A DNA stretch of 64,000 nucleotides from Pseudomonas baetica (GCF_019733355.1 NZ_JAIHLQ010000027.1:40386-104385); one strand, 5' to 3'. Counted from the stretch's first letter, positions 1-8,962 are shown. Notes: generated by a model from the letters alone, not told the origin. Translations and numbers: made by a program.

Positions 1-3000
1 ACATAAACCTCGGCCAGATCCTCGCGGGTCTGCCACAGACGACCGTCGATGGCGCCCTGCACGCCCGCGCCATAAGCGCCGGGCTTGGCCCCGAAAATCC
101 GCCAACCGGCCTGGCGCCGTGCAGCGTCTTCATCGAGGCCTGATTGCAACAAGGCTTCGCGTTCGGCGCGCACTTTGGCCGCCAAAGGATTGAGATCGTC
201 CGGTTCATCCAGCGCGGCCACCGCTTGCACTGCCGCGTCGAACAAGCGGATCAGGTTCGCAAACGCATCGCGGAAAAACCCGGACACCCGCAGCGTCACG
301 TCAACCCGAGGGCGATCCAGCAGACTCAGCGGCAGGATCTCGAAATCATCGACCCGCTGACTGCCCGTGGCCCATACCGGCCGCACCCCCATCAGCGCCA
401 TGGCCTGGGCGATGTCGTCGCCACCGGTACGCATGGTCGCGGTGCCCCACACCGACAGGCCGAGCTGACGCAGGTGGTCACCGTGATCCTGCAAATGTCG
501 TTCGAGAATCAGTGTCGCGGACTGGAACCCGATGCGCCATGCGGTGGTGGTCGGCAGGTTGCGCACATCGACCGAGTAAAAGTTGCGCCCGGTCGGCAGC
601 ACGTCGAGCCGGCCTCGACTTGGCGCGCCGCTCGGGCCGGCGGGGACGAAGCGCCCGTTCAAGGCATCGAGCAGGCCGCGCATTTCCGCCGGGCCGCAGG
701 CGTCCAGGCGCGGGGCGACCACTTCGTGCAGCGCCTGGACAATCGCATTCACGTCAGACCAACCCGATCCCTGTGGGAGCGAGCTTGCTCGCGAAAGCGG
801 TGTGTCACTGCAAGCAGTGCTGGCTGACACGACGCCTTCGCGAGCAAGCCCGCTCCCACAGGAGATTTGCAGTGTTTGGGAGATCAGTTTAGTGGCGAAC
901 AGTTCGAGTCGTTCGCGGGTATCGCCAGCGGTGCGCCAGACCTCATCGCTGACCTGTTGCAGTTGCTCTGGACGCGGGCCAACCCACGGATCGGCCAATG
1001 CACAATCCAACGGATCAAAACCCAGCTCAAATGCCTTTGCCAGCCCCCGCAGCAGGCTCGACTGCGCACCTTTGCCGTCACCGCGTGGAATGCGCAGCAG
1101 CGCCAACAACGTATCGACGCGCAAACGCCCGGTCGGTGACTCGCCGAAGATGTGCAGGCCATCGCGGATCTGCGACTCCTTAAGATCGCACAAATAAGTG
1201 TCCAGACGCGGCAGCCAGATTGCCGCGTCGGCATCACTGTCCAGCGCCGCGTCCAGTTGCAGTTCGCGATCGATTTGCGTATCGCGCACCAATTGCAGAA
1301 TGTCGCGCTGCAATTCACGGGCGCGACGCGGATCGAGCAGTTGTGCCTCGTAATATTCGTCCGCCAGCAGTTCCAGATTACGCAGCGGGCCATAGGTTTC
1401 GGCGCGGGTCAGCGGTGGCATCAGATGATCGATGATCACCGCTTGCGTACGCCGTTTGGCTTGAGCGCCCTCGCCCGGATCATTGACGATAAACGGGTAG
1501 ATATTCGGTAGCGGCCCGAGCAGCGCGTCCGGCCAGCAATTCTCCGAGAGCCCGACGCCTTTGCCCGGCAACCATTCGAGGTTGCCGTGCTTGCCGACGT
1601 GAATCACGCCGTGGGCGCTGTAGGTGGTGCGCAGCCAGAAATAGAAGGCCAGATAACCGTGTGGCGGCACCAGATCCGGGTCGTGGTAGACCGCACTCGG
1701 ATCAACCTGATACCCCCGCGCCGGCTGGATGCCGATGAAGGTCAGGCCAAAGCGCAGACCGGCGATCATCATTCGTCCGTCACGGCACATCGGGTCTTTT
1801 TGCGGCGCGCCCCAACGTTCAACCACCGCGGCACGATTGGCTTCGGGCAGCGCGTTGAACATCGTCATGTAATCGTCCATCGCCAGACTTTGCAGGCATG
1901 GACGCTGGTCAATCGTGTCGAGGTCATTGCTGACGCCACCGAGCAACTGCTGGATCAACTCAGTGCCGCTGTCCGGCAGCTCGGCGGTTATCGGATAGCC
2001 CTCAGCCTGCAACGCTCGAAGAATATTCAGCGCGGCTGCCGGCGTGTCGAGGCCAACTCCATTACCGATACGCCCGTCGCGGGTTGGGTAATTGGCAAGG
2101 ATCAGCGCAATGCGTTTCTCGGCGTTCGGTACCCGCGCGAGATCAATCCAGCGTCGCGCCAGTTCGGCGACAAAATCCATGCGCTCGGGTTGCGCCCGGT
2201 AGCAGACCACATCGGATTGGCTACGCTCGCTGCGCCAGGCCAGATCCTTGAAACTGATCGGGCGGCTGATGATGCGTCCGTCGAGTTCCGGCAACGCAAT
2301 GTGCATTGCCAGATCCCTTGGTCCGAGGCCCTGCGCGCTGTCACGCCAGCCCGGTTCGTTGTCCTGGGCGCAGATTGCCTGGATCACCGGGATGTTGCGA
2401 CGAAACGGCCGCAGATTCGGCATTTCCGGGCTCGACTGAGCGAAACCGGTGGTGTTGAGAATCACCCCCGCCTCAACTTCATCCAGCCAATCCTCGACCA
2501 TCGACAGGCAGCCGGGTTCTTTCAGACTGGCCACCGCTATAGGCAGCGGATTGAGTCCCGCTGCCTGCAAGCGCTGACAGAAAACATCGATGAACGCGGT
2601 GTTCGCCGCTTGCAAATGCGAGCGGTAAAACAGCACCGCCGCGACCGATAGATCGGGCAGCCAATCGGCTTGCCAGTCACCCAGTGCGGCGATGTTTTTA
2701 TGCGGATGGTAAATCGCTGTGCGCGGCAGGGGTTGCGGCTCGGCCCAGGCGTAGTCGCGTGCGAACCAGCGATTGGCCAGACAACGGAAAAAGTCCAGGG
2801 CATTGCCCATCCCGCCCTGCCGCAAGAACTGCCAGAGCCGGTCGCGATCTATCGCGCCGACGGTGCTCAGATCACTGAGTTCCGGGTCGGGGCGATCACA
2901 GCCCGGCACCATAATCACCTGCACACCGCGCTCGGCCAGCTCGACCAGACGCTCGACACCGTAGCGCCAATAGGCGATGCCACCGTGCAGCGAGATCAGA

Positions 3001-3245
3001 ATCACCTTGGCATGGCGTAGCACTTCGTCGACGTACAGATCGACCGAGGCGTGATTCTGCACCTGCATGGGATTGGCCAGGCGCAGGCTCGGATAATCCT
3101 CGGGCAATTGCTGCGCCGCTTCGGCGAGCAACGCCAGGCTGGAATCGCCGCTGCACAGGATCACCAGTTCGGCGGGGGTTTGCCCAAGGTCGGCAATGTT
3201 GTCATCCGACACGAAACCGCCGGGCTGGGTCCTGAGCAGGTGCAT
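1..3245 (-). CDS. cobN: Cobaltochelatase subunit CobN (C-terminus beyond window)
   Basis: Large subunit of the ATP-dependent CobNST chelatase, which inserts cobalt into hydrogenobyrinate a,c-diamide in the aerobic B12 pathway. The frame is open from the ATG at 3245 to the window edge (about 1,081 codons); family members are roughly 1,250 aa, so some 170 C-terminal residues are missing. The diagnostic CobN/magnesium-chelatase H segment HVGKHGNLEWLPGKG is encoded near 1570-1610, followed by NIYPFIVNDPGEGAQAKRR. The start lies 3 nt after the cobW stop, so the two genes are co-transcribed behind the B12 riboswitch at 4432-4622. Oddity: a paired REP element at 771-861 lies inside the gene and is read through without a stop, adding about 30 residues. 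Identity is very secure; activity of the interrupted protein is unknown. Confidence 0.95.
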   Translation of the reverse strand, partial: MHLLRTQPGGFVSDDNIADLGQTPAELVILCSGDSSLALLAEAAQQLPEDYPSLRLANPMQVQNHASVDLYVDEVLRHAKVILISLHGGIAYWRYGVERLVELAERGVQVIMVPGCDRPDPELSDLSTVGAIDRDRLWQFLRQGGMGNALDFFRCLANRWFARDYAWAEPQPLPRTAIYHPHKNIAALGDWQADWLPDLSVAAVLFYRSHLQAANTAFIDVFCQRLQAAGLNPLPIAVASLKEPGCLSMVEDWLDEVEAGVILNTTGFAQSSPEMPNLRPFRRNIPVIQAICAQDNEPGWRDSAQGLGPRDLAMHIALPELDGRIISRPISFKDLAWRSERSQSDVVCYRAQPERMDFVAELARRWIDLARVPNAEKRIALILANYPTRDGRIGNGVGLDTPAAALNILRALQAEGYPITAELPDSGTELIQQLLGGVSNDLDTIDQRPCLQSLAMDDYMTMFNALPEANRAAVVERWGAPQKDPMCRDGRMMIAGLRFGLTFIGIQPARGYQVDPSAVYHDPDLVPPHGYLAFYFWLRTTYSAHGVIHVGKHGNLEWLPGKGVGLSENCWPDALLGPLPNIYPFIVNDPGEGAQAKRRTQAVIIDHLMPPLTRAETYGPLRNLELLADEYYEAQLLDPRRARELQRDILQLVRDTQIDRELQLDAALDSDADAAIWLPRLDTYLCDLKESQIRDGLHIFGESPTGRLRVDTLLALLRIPRGDGKGAQSSLLRGLAKAFELGFDPLDCALADPWVGPRPEQLQQVSDEVWRTAGDTRERLELFATKLISQTLQISCGSGLAREGVVSASTACSDTPLSRASSLPQGSGWSDVNAIVQALHEVVAPRLDACGPAEMRGLLDALNGRFVPAGPSGAPSRGRLDVLPTGRNFYSVDVRNLPTTTAWRIGFQSATLILERHLQDHGDHLRQLGLSVWGTATMRTGGDDIAQAMALMGVRPVWATGSQRVDDFEILPLSLLDRPRVDVTLRVSGFFRDAFANLIRLFDAAVQAVAALDEPDDLNPLAAKVRAEREALLQSGLDEDAARRQAGWRIFGAKPGAYGAGVQGAIDGRLWQTREDLAEVY
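771..861. repeat. REP pair (REPIN-like) inside cobN
   Basis: Two inverted REP units begin with ctgtgggagcgagcttgctc and end with gagcaagcccgctcccacag around a short non-conserved spacer. The same element occurs between genes at 15191-15282, 39481-39571 and 47168-47259. Here it sits within the cobN reading frame, which stays open across it. Confidence 0.9.
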
Positions 3246-3248
3246 GGC

Positions 3249-4319
3249 TTAAACGCTGATGGCAGCGCGCAGTTGCGCTTCGAGTTGAGTGGCGTCGAGT
3301 TCCTGACCGATCAACACCAGACGCGTGACGCGCGCTTCATCGGCGCCCCACTGGCGGTCGAAATGCTTGTCGAAACGCGTGCCCACGCCTTGAATCAGCA
3401 AACGCATCGGTTTGTTCGGTATCGCCGCGAAACCCTTGACGCGCAGGATGCCGTGCTTGACCACCAGTTGCGTCAGCGCGTCGAGCAGCAGGCTTTCATC
3501 GGCTTGCGGCAGTTCGATGGAGATTGAGTCGAAGGCGTCGTGATCATGGTCATCGTGGTCGTCATCACCGTCGTGGTGATGATCGTGGTGGCTGTGGCGG
3601 CTGTCGATGTGCTCTTCAGAACCGGCGCCGAGGCCGATCAGCACGTCCAACGGCACGCGACCGTTGCTGGCCTCGATGATCTTCACCGCCGGCGGCAGTT
3701 CTTCGGCGACCTCAAGACGCACGCGAGCAAGGTCTTGCGGGCTGGTCTGGTCGGCCTTGTTGAGGATCACCAGGTCAGCGCTGGCCAGTTGATCGGCGAA
3801 CAGTTCGTGCAAGGGCGACTCGTGATCCAGGTTCGGGTCGAGTTTGCGCTGGGCGTCGACCTGATCCGGAAACGCGGCGAAGGTGCCGGCGGCCACGGCC
3901 GGGCTATCGACCACGGTGATCACCGCATCGACGGTGCAGGCGCTGCGGATTTCCGGCCACTGGAAAGCTTGTACCAGCGGTTTTGGCAGGGCCAGGCCCG
4001 AGGTTTCGATGAGGATGTGGTCGAGGTCGCCGCGACGGGCCACCAGTTCGCGCATCACCGGGAAAAACTCTTCCTGCACCGTGCAGCACAGGCAGCCGTT
4101 GGCCAGTTCATAGACGCGGCCGGTGGCTTCTTCTTCGGTGCAGCCGATGGTGCACTGTTTGAGGATTTCACCGTCGATGCCCAACTCGCCGAACTCATTG
4201 ACGATCACCGCGATGCGACGGCCCTGAGCGTTGTCGAGCATGTGTCGCAACAACGTGGTTTTGCCCGAACCGAGGAAACCGGTGACGATGGTAACGGGGA
4301 GTTTGGCCAGTGTTTTCAT
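3249..4319 (-). CDS. cobW: CobW-type metal-chaperone GTPase
   Basis: G3E-family P-loop GTPase of the COG0523/CobW group, thought to deliver cobalt or another metal during cobalamin synthesis. With the ATG at 4319 the protein is 356 aa. It has a Walker A GFLGSGKT at residues 14-21, the metal-binding CxCC motif (C76, C78, C79), a guanine-specificity NKAD near 187-190, and a strongly His/Asp-rich loop at 237-260 that is a likely metal-binding site. The longer frame to 4397 is not preferred, since it would begin just beside the riboswitch and extends the family's normal N-terminus. cobN follows 3 nt downstream. A B12 riboswitch lies upstream, so the pair should be repressed by cobalamin. Confidence 0.93.
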   Translation of the reverse strand: MKTLAKLPVTIVTGFLGSGKTTLLRHMLDNAQGRRIAVIVNEFGELGIDGEILKQCTIGCTEEEATGRVYELANGCLCCTVQEEFFPVMRELVARRGDLDHILIETSGLALPKPLVQAFQWPEIRSACTVDAVITVVDSPAVAAGTFAAFPDQVDAQRKLDPNLDHESPLHELFADQLASADLVILNKADQTSPQDLARVRLEVAEELPPAVKIIEASNGRVPLDVLIGLGAGSEEHIDSRHSHHDHHHDGDDDHDDHDHDAFDSISIELPQADESLLLDALTQLVVKHGILRVKGFAAIPNKPMRLLIQGVGTRFDKHFDRQWGADEARVTRLVLIGQELDATQLEAQLRAAISV

Positions 4320-4431
4320 CGATATGCCCTTTGGCAAGGTGGCGGGCATACGGGACGAGAACCGGCAACGCGCGTGCGCGCCAGAAGCGTTCGCCACCGG
4401 ATCACCCCGCCCGGTTGTAGTGAGAAACTGT

Positions 4432-4622
4432 GACGAGGCAGGTCTCCTGGCTGACGGCGTTCAGGCGATGGGCCTGGCATTCACTGCGCCTTCCCGCTGG
4501 CGCCTTGTGCAAGGGCTGGCAGTGGCGTGGCAGTGAACTTCACCGTTCACAGTTGCGGGGGCAGCCGCGGCATTGACCGCGTTCCCTTCTTAGCTTCGGC
4601 TAGTGCCGAAGAACCTCGAAAG
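4432..4622 (-). promoter_or_regulatory. Cobalamin riboswitch upstream of cobW-cobN
   Basis: Read on the minus strand, the leader carries the B12-box AGCCAGGAGACCTGCC near 4437-4453, preceded by GCTGCCCCCGCAACTGTGA, as in cobalamin aptamers. It lies directly upstream of cobW. In this family adenosylcobalamin binding turns the downstream operon off. Outer boundaries are approximate. Confidence 0.9.
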
Positions 4623-4669
4623 CGCAAGGCTACGCATGGCTTGCTGATGGGTCAATGTTTGGATTGGGG

Positions 4670-5580
4670 GGTATATCCGTTGCTGCGGTAACGGCTACTT
4701 AGGGTTCCGCCCTTACGGCGGTCAATTTTTCCAAACGCCGGGTTAAGGGTTTGTGATTTGGTGGGATTGGGGGCATATCCGTTGCTGCGGGTGTTGCCGC
4801 TGGCGGTTTCGCTCTTACAGCGAGTCACCTTTTCCAAACGCCGAAAAGGTAACCCAAAAGGCTTTGCCCCGGCGTACGGCACTTCGCTTAGGCTCAGTGT
4901 TCCCTCGCTACGGTGTCCATACGGGGGCATCGCCTCCGGTTTGCTTCGCTGCACCTCCTCTCGATGTATGCGGCTTCGCCGCATGGCGCTGCGCGCCTAA
5001 CCCCCGGATGAACACCTACGCTCGGCCTGCCGAAGGGGCTGAAGATCAAAAGCCACATCAAAAGCCACATCAAAAGCCAAAGCCAAAGCCAAAGCCAAAG
5101 CCAAAGCCAAAGCCAAAGCCAAAGCAGATCAAAAGATCGCAGCCTTCGGCAGCTCCTACACGGGAGTGGGTGTATTCAGTTAGAGATTGGTCGGCTGTCA
5201 GGCCGCCATCGCCAGCAGGCCGGCTCCTACAGTTTAGATTGCGTACAGCCCCATGCGGCGCAGCCGCCCCACTCAACACAATGAGCGTTAGCTCGAGTAA
5301 AGCTCTTGATCTGAAGGCCCGTCGGCAGGCTGAGTGGAGGGGTTTATCCGGGGGTGGGAGCGCAGCGACCGTTTGGCGAAGCCAAACACATCGAGAAGAG
5401 GTGCAGCGAAGCAAACCGGAGGCGATGCCCCACGGATGAATCCCGGAGCGAAGGAACCCGAGCCTAAGCGAGGGCCGAACGTCAGGGCATAGACCTTTTG
5501 GTTACTTTTGGGGCGTTTGCCAAAAGTGACCCGCCGTAAGGGCGGAACCCTAAATGGCCGTTACCGCAGCAACGGATCCA
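4670..5580. repeat. Composite inverted-repeat element, about 0.9 kb, no gene
   Basis: This stretch lies between the two B12 riboswitches and has no credible gene. Its ends are inverted copies of about 65-70 bp: 4674-4737 reads ccgttgctgcggtaacggc and onward, and 5513-5577 is its imperfect reverse complement. Further in, 4771-5030 is again related, inverted, to about 5330-5577, sharing the segments ggcatcgcctccggtttgct and tcgctgcacctc. The centre holds a hexanucleotide tandem repeat and a smaller 'atcgcagccttcggcagctcctaca' repeat. Sequences of this type are, to my knowledge, dispersed in fluorescent pseudomonad genomes; no transposase is present. Confidence 0.8.
5047..5126. repeat. AAAGCC hexanucleotide tandem repeat
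   Basis: About eight consecutive aaagcc units follow two longer 'aaaagccacatc' units at the centre of the inverted-repeat element. The array would read as Lys-Pro or Gly-Phe repeats in any forced translation, but no gene is supported here. Arrays of this kind are prone to copy-number change. Confidence 0.9.
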
Positions 5581-5632
5581 CCCACAAAATTGACTACATT
5601 CCCCAACCCATGCTCTCCTACACAACTTGTTA

Positions 5633-5826
5633 CGGGTGCCCTTCACAGGGTGAAACGGGAAACCGGTGAATCATGTGCTTTACTCAAGCCCATGTCAGTC
5701 CGGTGCTGCCCCCGCAACGGTAAGCGAGCGAAGCATCAGATCCACTGTGCCAATACGGCATGGGAAGGAGATGCTTGCAGGTCAGGCCCAGCGCCAACCC
5801 CTCGTGAGCCCGGAGACCGGCCCGCA
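5633..5826 (+). promoter_or_regulatory. Cobalamin riboswitch upstream of cbtB
   Basis: The leader contains ggtgcc near 5636, then gaaacgggaaaccggtga, the core gctgcccccgcaacggtaag, and the B12-box gagcccggagaccggcc near 5806-5822. It lies about 140 nt before cbtB, so it should repress the cobalt transporter operon when cobalamin is plentiful. Confidence 0.92.
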
Positions 5827-5963
5827 ACACACAGCACGCATACCTTTTGTGTCGCTGAACATAACAAACCCGCGGTGGGCGGGCGCTGTTCGAACCCCTG
5901 CGCACTCGCACGCCGGGGCTTCATGCGCTCGACTGCCCCGCTGACATTCCAGAGGGAAGCGCC

Positions 5964-6161
5964 ATGTCGATCATCAGCAGCACCGGCAGCAACACGGACA
6001 AGATCTCCAGTACCACCACCCTGAGCCAACGCCTGACCGCCGCTGTTTTCGCGTCGATTCTGGGTGCGGGCCTCGTCTACTTCGCCGGTTTCTCGCACAT
6101 CGAAGCCGTGCACAACGCCGCCCACGATACCCGCCACAGCGCCGCGTTCCCGTGCCACTGA
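5964..6161 (+). CDS. cbtB: CbtB cobalt transporter subunit
   Basis: 65-residue protein with one predicted membrane helix (about residues 24-44) and the His-rich C-terminus HNAAHDTRHSAAFPCH that marks the CbtB family. CbtB is the small partner of CbtA in a predicted B12-regulated cobalt uptake system of the inner membrane. A GGAAG ribosome-binding site precedes the ATG. cbtA starts 11 nt downstream, and the riboswitch at 5633-5826 lies upstream. The role is inferred from family and context. Confidence 0.92.
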   Translation: MSIISSTGSNTDKISSTTTLSQRLTAAVFASILGAGLVYFAGFSHIEAVHNAAHDTRHSAAFPCH

Positions 6162-6172
6162 GGCCTGCCGAC

Positions 6173-6874
6173 ATGATCAAGCGAATTGCACAAACGGCAG
6201 GTTTCAGCGGTCTGCTGGCCGCCCTGCTTCTCACTCTGCTGCAAAGCTTCTGGGTTTCGCCGCTGATTCTGCAGGCAGAAACCTTCGAGAAATCCGAACC
6301 TGCAGCACAAGTCCACGAACACGCCGCCGGCTCTGCTGCGCACACCCACGATACCGAAGCCTGGGAGCCGGAAGATGGCTGGCAGCGCGTGATCTCGACT
6401 ACCGGCGGCAATCTGGTGGTCGCCGTGGGTTTCGCCCTGATGCTCGCAGGGCTCTACACCCTGCGTGCGCCGACCAAAACCTCGCAAGGTCTGCTTTGGG
6501 GGCTGGCCGGTTACGCGACGTTCGTACTCGCACCTACCCTTGGCCTGCCGCCTGAGCTGCCGGGCACTGCTGCTGCGGATCTGGCCTCACGGCAGACGTG
6601 GTGGATCGGCACAGCCGCCTCTACTGCGGTCGGCCTGGCCCTGATAGCGTTCAGCCGTCACTGGCTGATGAAGATCCTCGGTGTGGCGATCCTCGCGGTG
6701 CCACATGTGATCGGCGCGCCACAACCACAAGTGCATTCGATGCTGGCTCCTGAAGCATTGGAAGCTCAGTTCAAAATCGCTTCGCAGCTGACCAACGTGG
6801 CGTTCTGGCTGGCCCTTGGCCTGATCAGTGCGTGGTTGTTCCGCCGCAAAAGCGATGGCCAATACCACGCATGA
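6173..6874 (+). CDS. cbtA: CbtA cobalt transporter, integral membrane protein
   Basis: 233-residue CbtA-family membrane protein with several hydrophobic segments (near the N-terminus and at about 85-105, 110-125, 150-165, 175-190 and 208-225) and a His-containing loop after the first helix (HEHAAGSAAHTHD), suited to metal handling. The ATG at 6173, which begins MIKRIAQ, is preferred to the earlier start at 6152 because the latter would overlap cbtB. It follows cbtB and shares an ATGA overlap with cobE, so the cbtB-cbtA-cobE genes form one transcript under B12 control. The predicted substrate is cobalt. Confidence 0.92.
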   Translation: MIKRIAQTAGFSGLLAALLLTLLQSFWVSPLILQAETFEKSEPAAQVHEHAAGSAAHTHDTEAWEPEDGWQRVISTTGGNLVVAVGFALMLAGLYTLRAPTKTSQGLLWGLAGYATFVLAPTLGLPPELPGTAAADLASRQTWWIGTAASTAVGLALIAFSRHWLMKILGVAILAVPHVIGAPQPQVHSMLAPEALEAQFKIASQLTNVAFWLALGLISAWLFRRKSDGQYHA

Positions 6875-7284
6875 CCTGTGACAGCGCCGCGCCGACCTTT
6901 GTGGTCGGCCTGGGCTGCCAGCGCGGCTGCCCTGCCAGCACGCTGCGCGCGTTACTCGATCAAGCCTTGCAAGCGCATCGCATCGAGCTTGGAGCGGTCA
7001 AAGCCTTGGCCAGTATCGATTTGAAACGCGATGAACCCGGTCTGCAGGAACTTGCTGCACAATTGGCCTTGCCATTGCGCTACTTCAGCCGCGAAGAATT
7101 GGCCAATTACCAGCAACGGCTCAGTCACCATTCACAGATCGCCTACGAACGCACCGGTTGCTATGGCGTGGCAGAAAGCGCGGCTTTGGCGCTGGCTGAA
7201 CAGTTGATTCAGGCACCGGCAAAACTGCTGATATCCCGGCAGAAATACGCTCAGGCAACATTGGCATTGGCTGGCGCTGCGTAA
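6871..7284 (+). CDS. cobE: CobE / CbiG C-terminal domain protein
   Basis: 137-residue protein matching the cobalamin-synthesis CobE (CbiG C-terminal) fold: glycine-rich start VVGLGCQRGCP, a middle SIDLKRDEPGL, and the conserved YERTGCYGVAESAAL segment. In the aerobic pathway CobE is associated with the precorrin steps; its exact biochemical role is not settled. The ATG at 6871 overlaps the cbtA stop by 4 nt, which supports translational coupling. cobM follows after about 80 nt. Confidence 0.9.
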   Translation: MTCDSAAPTFVVGLGCQRGCPASTLRALLDQALQAHRIELGAVKALASIDLKRDEPGLQELAAQLALPLRYFSREELANYQQRLSHHSQIAYERTGCYGVAESAALALAEQLIQAPAKLLISRQKYAQATLALAGAA

Positions 7285-7365
7285 AATCCCGATAATCCCC
7301 GTCTTTGATCATGAGCAATCTTCATCTGAAGCATTGCCCGGCCCCGCTTTTCACAGGATTCCTTC

Positions 7366-8112
7366 ATGACCGTCTACTTCATCGGTGCCGGCCCCGGCGA
7401 CCCGGAACTGATCACCGTCAAGGGCCAACGGCTGATCCGCAATTGCCCGGTGATCATCTATGCAGGTTCGCTGGTACCGGCAGCGGTGCTGGAAGGTCAT
7501 CAGGCGCAAACGCTGGTCAACAGCGCTGAACTGCATCTGGAACAGATCATCGAGCTGATCAACACCGCGCACGCCAAGGGCCAGGATGTCGCGCGAGTGC
7601 ATTCGGGAGATCCGAGTCTGTATGGCGCCATTGGCGAGCAGATTCGTTATTTGCGCGAGCTGGATATTCCCTTCGAGATCGTCCCCGGCGTGACGGCAAC
7701 CGCGGCATGCGCCGCGTTGTTAGGCGCAGAACTGACCCTGCCTGACGTGTCGCAGAGCGTGATACTGACCCGTTATGCCGACAAGACCGCCATGCCTGCG
7801 GGCGAAGAACTTGGAAGCCTGGCGCAACATGGCGCGACCATGGCGATCCATCTGGGGGTCAATCATCTGGAGAAAATCCTGACTGAACTGTTGCCGCATT
7901 ACGGCGAAGACTGCCCGATCGCGGTAATTCACCGGGCGACATGGCCGGATCAGGACTGGGTGGTGGGAACGCTGGGGGATATTGCCCAGAAGGTCGCCGC
8001 CAAAGGGTTTCGGCGCACGGCGTTGATTCTGGTTGGGCGGGTGCTGGGCAGTGAGGTATTCAGTGAGTCATCGCTGTATCGCGCCGGGCATGCGCACTTG
8101 TATCGACCCTGA
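7366..8112 (+). CDS. cobM: Precorrin-4 C11-methyltransferase CobM
   Basis: 248-residue SAM-dependent tetrapyrrole methylase that methylates C11 of precorrin-4 to form precorrin-5. The start VYFIGAGPGDPELITVKGQRLI is the family's SAM-binding GxGxGD motif, followed by HSGDPSLYGAIGEQ and EIVPGVTATAACAALLGAELTLP. Length is normal. An AGGA site precedes the ATG. It is the last gene of the rightward cobalamin operon and ends before a bidirectional terminator shared with nfuA. Confidence 0.95.
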   Translation: MTVYFIGAGPGDPELITVKGQRLIRNCPVIIYAGSLVPAAVLEGHQAQTLVNSAELHLEQIIELINTAHAKGQDVARVHSGDPSLYGAIGEQIRYLRELDIPFEIVPGVTATAACAALLGAELTLPDVSQSVILTRYADKTAMPAGEELGSLAQHGATMAIHLGVNHLEKILTELLPHYGEDCPIAVIHRATWPDQDWVVGTLGDIAQKVAAKGFRRTALILVGRVLGSEVFSESSLYRAGHAHLYRP

Positions 8113-8135
8113 AGACGTTCCTGAATATCACGCAT

Positions 8136-8165
8136 AAAAAACGGCGCTCACGGGGCGCCGTTTTT
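8136..8165. terminator. Bidirectional terminator between cobM and nfuA
   Basis: A GC-rich hairpin (cggcgc ... gcgccg) is flanked by an A-run on the left and a T-run on the right, so it can end both convergent transcripts. Confidence 0.88.
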
Positions 8166-8184
8166 CATGCTCGCAGCGAACACC

Positions 8185-8769
8185 TTAGTAATAGGCGTTT
8201 TCTTTCTGCGTATGGTCGGTCACATCACGAACACCTTTGAGCTCTGGAATGCGCTCGAGCAAGGTGCGCTCAATGCCTTCCTTCAGGGTGACGTCCGCTT
8301 GACCACAACCCTGACAACCACCACCGAACTGCAGCACGGCGATGCCGTCTTCAACCACATCGATCAGGCTGACCTGACCGCCATGGCTGGCCAGCCCCGG
8401 GTTGATCTCGGTTTGCAGGTAGTAATTGATACGTTCGTTGACCGGGCTGTCGGCGTTGACCATCGGCACTTTGGCGTTTGGCGCCTTGATGGTCAGTTGA
8501 CCACCCATGCGGTCGGTGGCGTAGTCGACAACCGCGTCGTCCAGGAACGCTTCGCTGAACGAATCGATATAAGCGGTGAAGCTTTTGAGCCCCAGCGCCG
8601 TGTCTTCAGGCTTTTCTTCGCCCGGCTTGCAGTAGGCAATGCAGGTTTCGGCGTACTGGGTGCCAGGCTGGGTGATGAAGACGCGGATGCCAATACCCGG
8701 GGTGTTCTGCTTGGAGAGCAGATCAGCCAGGTAATCGTGGGCGGCGTCAGTAATGGTAATAGCGGTCAT
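8185..8769 (-). CDS. nfuA: Fe/S biogenesis protein NfuA
   Basis: 194-residue NfuA, which carries and delivers [4Fe-4S] clusters to client enzymes, notably under oxidative stress or iron limitation. The N-terminal half is a degenerate A-type carrier domain; the C-terminal Nfu domain has the cluster-binding CxxC (C152, C155) in GGGCQGCGQADVTLKEG. Length fits the family. It is convergent with cobM. Confidence 0.96.
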   Translation of the reverse strand: MTAITITDAAHDYLADLLSKQNTPGIGIRVFITQPGTQYAETCIAYCKPGEEKPEDTALGLKSFTAYIDSFSEAFLDDAVVDYATDRMGGQLTIKAPNAKVPMVNADSPVNERINYYLQTEINPGLASHGGQVSLIDVVEDGIAVLQFGGGCQGCGQADVTLKEGIERTLLERIPELKGVRDVTDHTQKENAYY

Positions 8770-8962
8770 GGAAACTCCTCGCAGGCTTGGGCGCAGTTTA
8801 CGCCAATCGTTGCGCCGGACAAAGTCCTAGTATTTTTGTCGGGAAAGATTCTCGACAGACTGACCTTCTGTCCATGCCTTGAGTCAACGCCAGCCACGTT
8901 TTCCAACCATTCGTAGCTCAACCAAGAGCCGACGCCGATTACCAAAGCACAGACGACAAACA
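8766..8962 (-). CDS. Possible small membrane protein
   Basis: A short frame upstream of nfuA reads MFVVCALVIGVGSWLSYEWL from an ATG at 8962: a single hydrophobic helix followed by a polar tail of about 40 residues. It overlaps the nfuA start by 4 nt. No good ribosome-binding site precedes the ATG, and I do not recognise the family, so this may be a chance frame. Confidence 0.3.

Noticed and set aside
771..861. Possibility that the paired REP marks a CRISPR or terminator
   Set aside because: Only two inverted units with a non-regular spacer; identical elements are dispersed in the window.
4753..5439. Frame with a Lys-Pro repeat over the tandem repeat
   Set aside because: It is made by the aaagcc array and inverted repeats; no ribosome-binding site or conserved domain.
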